15,998 nt of DNA. Source: Pseudomonadota bacterium (GTDB lineage Bacteria; Pseudomonadota; Alphaproteobacteria; Rhizobiales; Kaistiaceae). Location of the stretch: NCBI GenBank assembly GCA_023433185.1, contig JAEZEN010000140.1, positions 1 through 15,998 on the forward strand, written 5' to 3'. The translations under genes and the position numbers were made by a program. Each line of letters starts with the position of its first letter. Positions within the stretch are counted from its first letter, which is position 1. The notes beneath the pieces were generated by a model. That model was given only the letters and a program-made list of their open reading frames with translations. It ran no database searches and was not told the origin of the DNA. Shown here piece by piece: positions 6,541 to 13,131 of the stretch.

Positions 6541-8274
6541 TCACCCCGCCGAGGCCTCCGCCGCCCGGCGGCGGCTGATCTCCCGGACCGCCTGGTGCTG
6601 GCTGAGATGCACCTTGCCCGACAGATGGGCGAGGAAGCGGGAGCGCTCGAGCCTGTCCATCACCGGCCCCTTCACCTCCGAGAGATGCAGGCGGACCCCC
6701 ATGTCGGCGAGCCGGTGCTGAATGGTCTCGAGGCTCTCGAGCGCCGACATGTCGATGGCGTTCACCGCCGAGCACATCAGGACCACGTCGGTGAGCCCCG
6801 GATTGGCGGCGACCTGCTTGGTCAGCAGATCCTCTAGGTAGCGGGCATTGGCGAAATAGAGGCTCTCGTCGACGCGGATCGAGAGCACGCCGGGAACGGT
6901 CTCGACCGCGTGGCGCTTGACGTTCCGGTAGTGCTCGGTGCCCGGCACCTGGCCGACGACCGCCGCGTGCGGGCGGGACGAGCGGTGCAGGAAGATGAGG
7001 ATCGAGGCGGCGACGCCGAGCGAGATGCCGACCTCGACGCCGAGGAGCAGCGTGGCGACGAGGGTGATCGCCACCGCCGCGAAATCGGCCTTGGAGTAGT
7101 CCCAGGCGCGCCGCAGGATCGAGAAGTCGACCAGCGTCAGCACTGCGATCACGATCGTCGCGGCGAGCGTCGCCTTGGGCAGGACGGCGAGGAACGGCGT
7201 GAGGAGAAGGGTCGCCGCGGCGATGCCGATGGCGGTGAAGGCGCCGGCCGCCGGCGTCGCCGCCCCGGCGTCGAAGTTCACCACCGACCGCGCGAATCCG
7301 CCGGTGACCGGATAGCCGCCGCCCACCGCGGCCGCGAGATTCGCCACGCCGAGGCCGACCAGTTCCTGGTTGGGATTGATGCGCTCGCGGCGCTTGGCGG
7401 CCAGTGTCTGCGCCACGGAGATCGACTCGACGAAGCCGACGACCGAGATGATCAGCGCCGGCACGAGGAGGGCCTGGATGGTCCCGAAGCCGAAGCTCGG
7501 CAGGGACAGCATGGGGAGCCCCTGCGGCACGTGGCCGACGAGCGCCACGCCCCGCGCGCCGAGGTCCCAGACCACCGAGGCGGCCATCGTCAGGAACACG
7601 ACAAGCACCGGGCCGGCCCTCACGGCGACGCCGGCGACAGCGCCCGGCACGCCGACCCAGACGAGAAGCGGCTTCAGATAGCGGCGGATCGAGAAGAGGA
7701 GGACGAGCGACGCTGCACCCACCGCCACGGTGTACCAGTTGACGTCGTCGATATTGGCCACGATCGAGGCGATGAGATCGGGCATCGTATGGCCCGCGGT
7801 GGCGATGCCAAGGAGGCCACCGACCTGGCTGGTGGCGATGATGATGCCCGAGGCGGTGATGAAGCCCGAGATCACTGGATGCGACAGGAAGTTGGCGATG
7901 AACCCGAGCCGGAACAGCCCCATGAGGACGAGCATGGCGCCGGAGAGCGCCGCCAGCACGATCGCGGCGCTGACATAGTCGGCCGTGCCGGTCTCGGCGA
8001 GGCGGCCGATCGCCGTCGCCGTCATCAGCGACACGACGGCGACCGGGCCGACGGCCAGGGCGGTGGACGTGCCGAAGATCGCATAGGCGACGAGCGGCAG
8101 GATCGAGGCGTAGAGGCCGACTTCCGGCGGCAGCCCGGCGAGGAGCGCATAGGCGAGCGACTGGGGGATCAGCATGATCGTGACGATCACGGCGGCCAGC
8201 AGGTCGCTGCTCAGCGCGTGGCGATCGTAGCGGCGCCCCCAGTCGAGGATCGGAATATAGGCCTTCAGGGACAT
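6541..8274 (-). CDS. SulP-family anion transporter with C-terminal STAS domain
   Basis: This is a SLC26/SulP transporter of about 577 aa in the inner membrane; relatives move sulfate, bicarbonate, organic acids or other anions. The N-terminal signature runs from about residue 15 to 75: DLLAAVIVTIMLIPQSLAYA, then LAGLPPEVGLYAS, then FGTSTALAVGPVAVVSLM. Further hydrophobic segments follow to about residue 420. The STAS domain occupies roughly 456-565, with the conserved motif CSAVNAIDMSALESL. An in-frame upstream start exists at 8364, but it would overlap the preceding gene. ATG 8274 (MSLKAYIPILDWG) matches the family start and follows that gene by 38 nt, so it is chosen. As the last gene of the BigR-type sulfur operon, a role in sulfate or sulfite exchange is reasonable inference; direction of transport cannot be read. 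Confidence 0.9.
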   Translation of the reverse strand: MSLKAYIPILDWGRRYDRHALSSDLLAAVIVTIMLIPQSLAYALLAGLPPEVGLYASILPLVAYAIFGTSTALAVGPVAVVSLMTATAIGRLAETGTADYVSAAIVLAALSGAMLVLMGLFRLGFIANFLSHPVISGFITASGIIIATSQVGGLLGIATAGHTMPDLIASIVANIDDVNWYTVAVGAASLVLLFSIRRYLKPLLVWVGVPGAVAGVAVRAGPVLVVFLTMAASVVWDLGARGVALVGHVPQGLPMLSLPSFGFGTIQALLVPALIISVVGFVESISVAQTLAAKRRERINPNQELVGLGVANLAAAVGGGYPVTGGFARSVVNFDAGAATPAAGAFTAIGIAAATLLLTPFLAVLPKATLAATIVIAVLTLVDFSILRRAWDYSKADFAAVAITLVATLLLGVEVGISLGVAASILIFLHRSSRPHAAVVGQVPGTEHYRNVKRHAVETVPGVLSIRVDESLYFANARYLEDLLTKQVAANPGLTDVVLMCSAVNAIDMSALESLETIQHRLADMGVRLHLSEVKGPVMDRLERSRFLAHLSGKVHLSQHQAVREISRRRAAEASAG

Positions 8275-8312
8275 CCGCCTTCGTACCCCTCGGCTGGCCC
8301 CACCCGGAGGCG

Positions 8313-8639
8313 TCAGCGCGCCAGCGTCTGGTAAAGGCTCACGGCCCGTGCCCCGGAGCGGCAATAGGCGACCACCGGCTTCGGCATCTGCGCCCAGGCC
8401 TCCCGGAAGCGGATGACGTCGCCCTCGCGGAGGCCACCCGAGACGGGAATGTGGATGGCCTTGAGGCCCGCCGCCTCGGCGGCGCGCGCCACCTCGGTGA
8501 AGCTCGGCTGGCCAGGCTCCTCGCCATCCGGACGGGCGCAGAGGATGGCGTGGAAGCCGGCATCGGCCAGCGCCTGCACCTCCCCCGGCGCGATCTGGCC
8601 GGCAACGGAGAACTGATCGTCGATCCTGCGGATGGTCAT
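8313..8639 (-). CDS. TIGR01244/DUF442 family protein (phosphatase-like domain of Blh)
   Basis: This small 108-aa protein of the DUF442/TIGR01244 family has a fold related to cysteine-based protein phosphatases. The N-terminus MTIRRIDDQFSVAGQI and the segment ARPDGEEPGQPSF (35-47) are typical of the family. The active-site-like loop is AYCRSGARA, with Cys93 and Arg98. In rhizobial and Xylella Blh proteins this domain is fused ahead of a metallo-beta-lactamase domain. Here it is a separate gene directly downstream of the stand-alone lactamase-fold gene (37 nt gap). ATG 8639 is the family-consistent start, though the ribosome binding site is weak. A role in sulfane-sulfur handling, as sulfurtransferase or persulfide carrier, is inferred from the operon. 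The frame extends upstream to 9071 inside the neighbouring gene, and that extension is not coding. Confidence 0.82.
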   Translation of the reverse strand: MTIRRIDDQFSVAGQIAPGEVQALADAGFHAILCARPDGEEPGQPSFTEVARAAEAAGLKAIHIPVSGGLREGDVIRFREAWAQMPKPVVAYCRSGARAVSLYQTLAR

Positions 8640-8676
8640 CTTGGCTGCCCCGGACTTGAAGGGAGGGAGGACATGG

Positions 8677-9570
8677 TCAGAGGCCGTTGACCGGCACCTT
8701 GAGGAAGGTCTTGCCGCTCTCGTCCTTGGGCGGCAGCTGTCCGGCGCGCATGTTGACCTGGAGCGACGGGATGATGAGCTTCGGCATGTCGAGGGTTCTG
8801 TCGCGGGCTTCGCGCATCTCGACGAACGCGTCCTCGCCGATGCCCTTGCCGACGTGGATGTTGTGGTCGATCTCGTCGCCCACCGTGGACTCCCACTGGA
8901 TGTCGCGGCCGTTCGGACCGTAGTCGTGGCACATGAAGAGCCGGGTCTCGCGCGGCAGGGCGAGAACGCGCTGGATCGAGCGGTAGAGGGTGCGGGCGTC
9001 GCCGCCGGGGAAATCGGCACGGGCCGACCCACCGTCGGGCATGAACAACGTGTCACCGACGAAGGCGGCATCGCCGATCACATGGGTCATGCAGGCCGGC
9101 GTGTGCCCGGGCGTGTGCATGACATGGGCGGTCATGCCGCCGATCGAATAGCTGTCACCGTCCTTGAACAGGCGGTCGAACTGCGAGCCGTCGCGCTGGA
9201 ACTCGGTGCCCTCGTTGAAGACCTTGCCGAAGGTCTCCTGGACGATGGTGATGTTCTCGCCGATGCCGAGCTTCCCGCCGAGCTTCGCCTGGAGGTAGGG
9301 CGCCGCCGACAGGTGGTCGGCGTGGACGTGGGTCTCGATCAGCCACTGGACCTCGAGGCCCTTCTCCTTGACGAAATCGATGATCCGGTCGGCCCCGTCG
9401 GTGGTGATGCGGCCGGCCGCATAGTCGATGTCCATCACGGAATCGACGATGGCGCAGGCGTCGGAGCCCGGATCCTTCACAACGTAGCTGATGGTGTTGG
9501 TCGGCGCGTCGAAGAAGGCGGTGACCTCGGGCTTGACCGAGAGATCGGGGGTGAAGGGCAGCGCGGTCAT
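8677..9570 (-). CDS. MBL-fold persulfide dioxygenase-like protein (ETHE1/Blh type)
   Basis: This 297-aa metallo-beta-lactamase-fold protein resembles ETHE1/Blh persulfide dioxygenases, which use mononuclear iron to oxidise glutathione persulfide to sulfite. Metal-site residues are visible: THVHADHLSA with His81, His83, Asp85 and His86; TPGHT with His156; GDT with Asp173; and CHDYGP with His215. The expected facial triad is His81, His156 and Asp173. The N-terminus has no DUF442 extension; that domain is the next gene downstream. ATG 9570 has AAAGGAA about 8 nt upstream. An in-frame extension to 10350 is a shadow through the two upstream transporter genes. The BigR operon context strongly supports sulfide/persulfide detoxification, with sulfite as the probable product. 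Confidence 0.9.
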   Translation of the reverse strand: MTALPFTPDLSVKPEVTAFFDAPTNTISYVVKDPGSDACAIVDSVMDIDYAAGRITTDGADRIIDFVKEKGLEVQWLIETHVHADHLSAAPYLQAKLGGKLGIGENITIVQETFGKVFNEGTEFQRDGSQFDRLFKDGDSYSIGGMTAHVMHTPGHTPACMTHVIGDAAFVGDTLFMPDGGSARADFPGGDARTLYRSIQRVLALPRETRLFMCHDYGPNGRDIQWESTVGDEIDHNIHVGKGIGEDAFVEMREARDRTLDMPKLIIPSLQVNMRAGQLPPKDESGKTFLKVPVNGL

Positions 9571-9590
9571 CGGACTGTTCCTTTCGTCTG

Positions 9591-10031
9591 TCAGGCGTTC
9601 TGGACGGCGCGCTGCTCGCGCGCCATCCGTACCAAGCGGGCCAGGAAGATGCCGGCGAGCATCGACCCGACGAAGATCCATGCCGAGGGCTCCCGGAGCC
9701 CGAGCGCGGGGATGGAACCACCCGGGCAGAAACCCGTGATCCCCCAGCCGATGCCGAAGGCCGTGGCCCCGGCAACGAGCGGGACGTCGATGCTGCGGCC
9801 CTCCGGGACATGGAAGCGCGCCTCGAGCACCGGCTTCGGCCGGCGGAGCACGAAGCGGTAGCCGATCGCTGTGACGACGAGCGCCCCGCCCATGACGAAG
9901 GCGAGCGACGGATCCCAGGTGCCGAAGACATCGAAGAAGTTGAGAACCTTCGCCGGGTTCGCCATGCCCGAAAGGGCGATACCGGTGCCGAAGAGGAGGC
10001 CGATGAGGCCGGCGAGAACGACGCGCTGCAT
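9591..10031 (-). CDS. YeeE/YedE-family sulfur transporter, second half (PmpB-like)
   Basis: This 146-aa membrane protein is one half of a split YeeE/YedE-type transporter; full-length YeeE carries thiosulfate. Hydrophobic segments lie near residues 3-21, 44-62, 84-100 and 115-133. The conserved motif GWGITGFCPGGSIPALG (95-111) holds Cys102, the type of cysteine that relays sulfur-containing substrates in YeeE. The start ATG overlaps the upstream gene's stop by one base (TGATG at 10029-10033), indicating translational coupling with its partner half. The persulfide dioxygenase gene starts 20 nt downstream. The substrate is not determined: thiosulfate, sulfide or another reduced sulfur compound. 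Confidence 0.87.
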   Translation of the reverse strand: MQRVVLAGLIGLLFGTGIALSGMANPAKVLNFFDVFGTWDPSLAFVMGGALVVTAIGYRFVLRRPKPVLEARFHVPEGRSIDVPLVAGATAFGIGWGITGFCPGGSIPALGLREPSAWIFVGSMLAGIFLARLVRMAREQRAVQNA

Positions 10032-10456
10032 CAGAAGCCTCCCACGAGGTGCCGGACGACGAAGACGGTCGCCGCCGTCGAGACCATGAACGTCGCTGTC
10101 GCCACGATCGAGCGGCGCGAGAGCCGCGCCATGCCGCACACCCCGTGGCCGGACGTGCAGCCCGAGCCGAAATAGACCCCGACGCCGACGACCACGCCGC
10201 CGACGATGAGCCATGGCGCCGGCACCGGGCTCTCATAGGGGATGGAGGCGCCGGCAAGGAGGAGGACCGCCGGAGCGGCGATGGCGCCGAGGATGAAGGC
10301 GGCGCGCCAGGGCCAGTCCGACGCGACCGGCGGCAGCAGGCCCGCGACAATCCCCGTCATGCCGGCGATGCGACCATGGAAGGCCATCAGCAGCACCGCG
10401 GCGAGACCGATCATGGCGCCGCCGAGCAAGGACGCGACGGGCGTGAAATCCGTCAT
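10031..10456 (-). CDS. YeeE/YedE-family sulfur transporter, first half (PmpA-like)
   Basis: This 141-aa membrane protein is the other half of the split YeeE/YedE transporter. Hydrophobic segments lie near residues 8-25, 53-70, 82-97 and 117-134. The signature GSGCTSGHGVCGMARLS (97-113) contains Cys100 and Cys107, the conserved cysteine region of the family. ATG 10456 has GGAGGGG (complement of 10464-10470) 7 nt upstream. It is the first full-length gene of the leftward sulfur operon. Its promoter region is shared with the divergent BigR-like repressor. A possible 25-codon leader ORF ends within its start codon (ATGA overlap). Confidence 0.88.
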   Translation of the reverse strand: MTDFTPVASLLGGAMIGLAAVLLMAFHGRIAGMTGIVAGLLPPVASDWPWRAAFILGAIAAPAVLLLAGASIPYESPVPAPWLIVGGVVVGVGVYFGSGCTSGHGVCGMARLSRRSIVATATFMVSTAATVFVVRHLVGGF

Positions 10457-10530
10457 CGCGCCGCCCCTCCGCGCGAAACGCCGCTTCGACAGGGCCCTTC
10501 CCCCCGGGACAATCCGGTCGTCAGTTGCAT
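10453..10530 (-). CDS. Possible 25-codon leader ORF upstream of the yeeE-like gene
   Basis: The short frame ATG 10530 to TGA 10453 encodes MQLTTGLSRGEGPCRSGVSR and five more residues. It has a near-ideal ribosome binding site: GAGGAG (complement of 10538-10543) is 7 nt from the ATG. Its stop overlaps the start of the transporter gene as ATGA. It lies downstream of the predicted leftward promoter, so it should be transcribed. Against it, third-position GC is lower than in neighbouring genes and no family is recognised. It could be a translationally coupled leader or fortuitous. Confidence 0.35.
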   Translation of the reverse strand: MQLTTGLSRGEGPCRSGVSRGGAAR

Positions 10531-10581
10531 GAACACTCTCCTCAGGCCACCGCCCGCGCGGGGATGGACATTGCCGTGCGA

Positions 10582-10610
10582 TACATATAAGTAACTGCTA
10601 ATATGTTCAA
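10582..10610 (-). promoter_or_regulatory. Predicted leftward promoter of the sulfur operon
   Basis: On the minus strand TTGAAC (complement of 10605-10610, four or five of six consensus bases) is followed after 17 bp by TATGTA (complement of 10582-10587). The palindromic operator covers the spacer, so repressor binding would block polymerase. Transcription would start near 10575, upstream of the possible leader ORF. The -10 match is moderate. Confidence 0.4.
10583..10606. promoter_or_regulatory. BigR-type operator palindrome in the divergent promoter
   Basis: ACATATAAG (10583-10591) and CTAATATGT (10598-10606) are reverse complements at eight of nine positions, separated by TAACTG. This AT-rich 24-bp palindrome in a GC-rich genome sits between the sulfur operon and the ArsR/BigR-like gene, as expected for its own operator. 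It covers the leftward promoter spacer and a rightward TATAAG -10 candidate (10586-10591; TGGACA at 10565-10570 as -35, short 15-bp spacer). It also covers the repressor's ATG at 10603. One site would thus autoregulate the repressor and control the operon. Confidence 0.6.
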
Positions 10611-10908
10611 GATGGAAATCGACCTCCTGGAGGACAAGGCGGAGGCGGCGAGCCAGCTGCTCGCGGCGATGGCCAATCCCAAGCGCCTCCTGATCCTCTG
10701 CAACCTGCTCGGCCGCGAGATGAACGTGACCGAGCTCGGCGAGCGCGTGGCGCTCGGCCAGTCGCCGCTGTCGCAGCATCTCTCGAAGCTGCGCGCCTGG
10801 CAGCTCGTCGCGGCGCGGCGCGAGGGGCAGCAGGTCTACTACCGCATCGCCTCGGGCGACGTGCGGCGCATTCTCGAGACGCTTTACGACATCTATTGCC
10901 GCGAGTAG
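10603..10908 (+). CDS. ArsR/SmtB-family repressor, BigR/SqrR-like persulfide sensor
   Basis: This 101-aa winged-helix regulator of the ArsR family has helix-turn-helix residues at about 42-66 (VTELGERVALGQSPLSQHLSK) and a wing at about 68-82 (LVAARREGQQVYYRI). Two cysteines are present: Cys33 in the segment LLILCNLL and Cys99 near the C-terminus (DIYCRE). BigR and SqrR use a corresponding cysteine pair, which forms a disulfide or tetrasulfide bridge on exposure to persulfide and releases DNA. The gene is divergent from a persulfide dioxygenase/YeeE operon, the standard BigR arrangement. ATG 10603 lies inside the operator palindrome and has no ribosome binding site, so the message may be leaderless. 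ATG 10612 is an alternative start. The gene converges on the ornithine cyclodeaminase-like gene with 9 bp between stops. Confidence 0.9.
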   Translation: MFKMEIDLLEDKAEAASQLLAAMANPKRLLILCNLLGREMNVTELGERVALGQSPLSQHLSKLRAWQLVAARREGQQVYYRIASGDVRRILETLYDIYCRE

Positions 10909-10917
10909 CGGCCCCGC

Positions 10918-11931
10918 TCAGGTCGAGATCATCTTCTTCTCGATGCCGACACCCGCCGCAAGGGCGCGCTCGTATTCGAGCGGCACGGTGGCCGAATCCT
11001 GAAGCGCGATCCCGGTCGAATCGAACAGCGTGATCTCGTCGTCCGAGGTGCGGCCCGCCTTCCGCCCGGTGATCACCTCGCCGATCTCGCCGGCGATGTC
11101 GGCCTCGGTGATCAGGCCCTCGGACAGCGGCACGTTGATCTCGCCGTCGGTGCGGCACTGGCGGATGTCGTCGACGAAGATGCGGGCACGGGCGAGCAGC
11201 CTGCCCTCGAGTTCCTGGTCGCCCTTCTTGTCGGCGCCGATGGCCGCGATGTGCGTGCCCGGCGCGATCCACTCGTCCATCACGATCGGCCCGCGCGCCG
11301 GGGTCAGCGTCACCACCACGTCGGCGCCGCGGACGGTCTGCTCGAGGTCGGTCGAGGGCTTGATCTCGAAGCTGCCGTACTTCGGCTGCTGCTCCTTGAC
11401 GAAGTGGTCGAGGGTCGACTGGCTGCGGCTCCAGACCCGCACCTCCCGCCACGGCAGCACGGCATTGCAGGTGGCGAGCGCGCCCTCCGCCATGTGGCCG
11501 GCGCCGACGAGCGCGAGCACGCGCGAGTCCTTGCGCGCCATCCACTTCGTCGAGACGGCCGCCGCCGACCCGGTGCGCATCACGGTGTGGTAGCTGCCGT
11601 CGACGATGGCGAGCGGGAAGCCGGTCTCGGGATCGGTGTAGATCAGGATCGAGAAGACCGTGGGGAGATTGAACCGCTTCCGGTTCCACTCCCGGATCGA
11701 CACCCACTTGCACGCCGCCGCGTGCGGCTCCTCGATGTAGGACGGCATCGCCTCCCACTCGCCGGGGAAGCGATCCAGCACGATGTGGCCCTTGGGGTCC
11801 ATGTAGAAGCGGCCCTCGCCGTGCATCCGGTAGGCCTGCTCGACGCAGTCGTTGTATTCGCCCGGCGTGAGCAGGCCGACCATCTCGCTCCGGCCGAGGA
11901 TCAGCGTCTTCCGGTTCGCCCAGTTCTCCAT
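10918..11931 (-). CDS. Ornithine cyclodeaminase / mu-crystallin family protein
   Basis: This 337-aa cytoplasmic NAD(P)-dependent enzyme belongs to the ornithine cyclodeaminase/mu-crystallin/archaeal alanine dehydrogenase family. The Rossmann loop GAGHMAEG is at 143-150. Other family segments are ACKWVSIREWNR near 72-83, MRTGSAAAVSTKW before the Rossmann domain, and SDDEITLFDSTGIALQD near 295-311. Members perform ornithine deamination, cyclic imine (pyrroline-2-carboxylate) reduction or alanine dehydrogenation, and related proteins occur in ectoine and opine catabolism; the sequence does not discriminate. ATG 11931 follows the purine-rich stretch GGAAAGGG about 8 nt away. The frame open upstream to 12351 lies in the LysR gene and is a shadow. 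It is downstream of, and co-directional with, the lysR gene (113-bp gap) and next to the second HyuAB pair, which suggests nitrogen-compound catabolism. Confidence 0.85.
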   Translation of the reverse strand: MENWANRKTLILGRSEMVGLLTPGEYNDCVEQAYRMHGEGRFYMDPKGHIVLDRFPGEWEAMPSYIEEPHAAACKWVSIREWNRKRFNLPTVFSILIYTDPETGFPLAIVDGSYHTVMRTGSAAAVSTKWMARKDSRVLALVGAGHMAEGALATCNAVLPWREVRVWSRSQSTLDHFVKEQQPKYGSFEIKPSTDLEQTVRGADVVVTLTPARGPIVMDEWIAPGTHIAAIGADKKGDQELEGRLLARARIFVDDIRQCRTDGEINVPLSEGLITEADIAGEIGEVITGRKAGRTSDDEITLFDSTGIALQDSATVPLEYERALAAGVGIEKKMIST

Positions 11932-12044
11932 GATCGCGCCCTTTCCATCTGCGTCCGGCCCTCCGTCATGCGAGCAAGCAATGGGCCGGCCGTCAACATG
12001 GCGCGAAACGGGTAGCGGCGCTGGCCGGCACGCATGAGGCGCCG

Positions 12045-12950
12045 TCAGGCGGCGAGGTACTCCCTGCCGACCGCCGCGCTGGTCGCAATGAACCGGCGCA
12101 GCGCGGTGCGGCCGCCCGACCGGCGCCAGGCGAGATGCGTCTCGATGATCACCGGCGGATCGGTGACGACGGGACGGACGGTGATCGCATCGCCGCCGCA
12201 GAAGCGGGGGACACCGCAGAAGATGGTGATCCCGACGCCGGAGGTGACGAGGCCGAGGAGCCCGGTGAGGCTCGACGCCTCCTGGGCGACGTTCATCACG
12301 TGCCCGGCGCTCTGGAAGGCATCGACGACGATGCGGTGGAAGGTCGGCCACTCGGTCCGCGTGCCCATCACCAGTTCCTGGCCCGCCAGTTCCTCGATGG
12401 TGAGCGTCGGCCGCCGCGCGAGCGGATGGTCCGGGGGCAGGAACGCGACGAGGCTGTGGCGGGCCACCAGCCGCGACTCGATCTCCGAGTTCTGGAAGGA
12501 GCCGACGATGAAGCCGAGGTCGATCTCGCCCTCGAGGATCTTGTCGCGCTGCGCCGGCGAGGTGAGGTAGGTGAGCTCGAGCCGCACTTCCGGGTTGGCG
12601 CGGCGAAACTCCCGGGCGATGTCCGGCACCAGCGAGTGGCCCGTGATCGTCGTGTAGCCGACGCGCAGGATCGCCTTGGTGCCCGAGGCGAGCAGCCGGA
12701 CGGTGGTATCGGCGACCGCGATCCGGCCGAGAATGTCCTGCGCCTCCTCGAGGAGGTAGCGCCCCGGCTCGGTCAGCCGGACCTTGCGGGTGGTGCGGTC
12801 GAGAAGCTTGACGCCGACACGCTCCTCGAGCTCGATCACGATCCGGCTCACGGCAGGTTGCGCCATGGAGAGCCGCTCGGCGGCGCGGTGGAAGTTGAGT
12901 TCCTCCGCCACTGCCACGAACGTGGACAGGTGCCTAAGGTCATAGCGCAT
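12045..12950 (-). CDS. LysR-family transcriptional regulator
   Basis: This 301-aa regulator has the N-terminal LysR helix-turn-helix (HLSTFVAVAEELNFHRAAER at 7-26, then MAQPAVSRIVIELEERVG at 29-46). An effector-binding domain of the periplasmic-binding-protein type spans about 90-295 (VGYTTITGHSLVPDIAREF; GEIDLGFIVG). Length and start are canonical for the family. ATG 12950 has no recognisable ribosome binding site and directly abuts a LysR-type palindrome at 12951-12973, implying tight autoregulation and possibly a very short leader. The gene is divergent from the second hyuA and precedes the cyclodeaminase-like gene, so both are its likely targets. The effector is unknown; a substrate or intermediate of the HyuAB pathway is the natural guess. 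Confidence 0.93.
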   Translation of the reverse strand: MRYDLRHLSTFVAVAEELNFHRAAERLSMAQPAVSRIVIELEERVGVKLLDRTTRKVRLTEPGRYLLEEAQDILGRIAVADTTVRLLASGTKAILRVGYTTITGHSLVPDIAREFRRANPEVRLELTYLTSPAQRDKILEGEIDLGFIVGSFQNSEIESRLVARHSLVAFLPPDHPLARRPTLTIEELAGQELVMGTRTEWPTFHRIVVDAFQSAGHVMNVAQEASSLTGLLGLVTSGVGITIFCGVPRFCGGDAITVRPVVTDPPVIIETHLAWRRSGGRTALRRFIATSAAVGREYLAA

Positions 12951-12973
12951 ATTGATAACTTTATCGTATCAAT
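12951..12973. promoter_or_regulatory. LysR-type T-N11-A operator palindrome
   Basis: ATTGATA (12951-12957) and TATCAAT (12967-12973) are perfect 7-bp arms around ACTTTATCG. The site contains T(12956)-N11-A(12968), the LysR-type box. It begins at the base next to the lysR start codon. A nested GATAA-CT-TTATC (12954-12965) overlaps it. It is probably the recognition site for the adjacent regulator. Confidence 0.55.
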
Positions 12974-13131
12974 TGCCAACCAAATGGTTATTTCACACCT
13001 CTCCGCGGAATGTCTAGTCTTGGTCGCGAGCCAGTATTGAGGGCCGGGATGGGTTTGGTTGTCTCCGGATCAATGGTAGTCGCTGCGGGCGCGGTGCTGA
13101 CCGCGGGCGGGACCGTCCGGGAGCCCCTCAC
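12974..13131. promoter_or_regulatory. Divergent lysR-hyuA intergenic region
   Basis: This is the remainder of the gap between lysR and the second hyuA. Its left part (to about 13020) is AT-richer than the surroundings and includes a second small perfect inverted repeat, AACCA-AA-TGGTT (12978-12989), possibly a secondary regulator or RNA polymerase site. The right part returns to genome-like GC. I could not assign convincing -35/-10 pairs in either direction. GGGAG (13119-13123) is the ribosome binding site for the gene at 13132. Confidence 0.4.

Noticed and set aside
6910..8334. 474-codon plus-strand frame opposite sulP
   Set aside because: Charged low-complexity product without motifs; sulP on the other strand has full transporter and STAS signatures.
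8640..9071. N-terminal extension of the 108-aa DUF442 protein to 9071
   Set aside because: The extension overlaps the dioxygenase gene and is a Ser/Arg/Pro-rich shadow; family similarity begins at ATG 8639.
10907..10918. Short inverted repeat AGCGG-CC-CCGCT between the convergent bigR-like and cyclodeaminase-like stops as a terminator
   Set aside because: Only a 4-bp stem with a workable loop and no U-tract on either strand.
11968..11996. TTGACG...TCGCAT on the minus strand as a promoter for the cyclodeaminase-like gene
   Set aside because: Spacing is 17 bp but the -10 matches only three of six bases; in this GC-rich region that is too weak to annotate.
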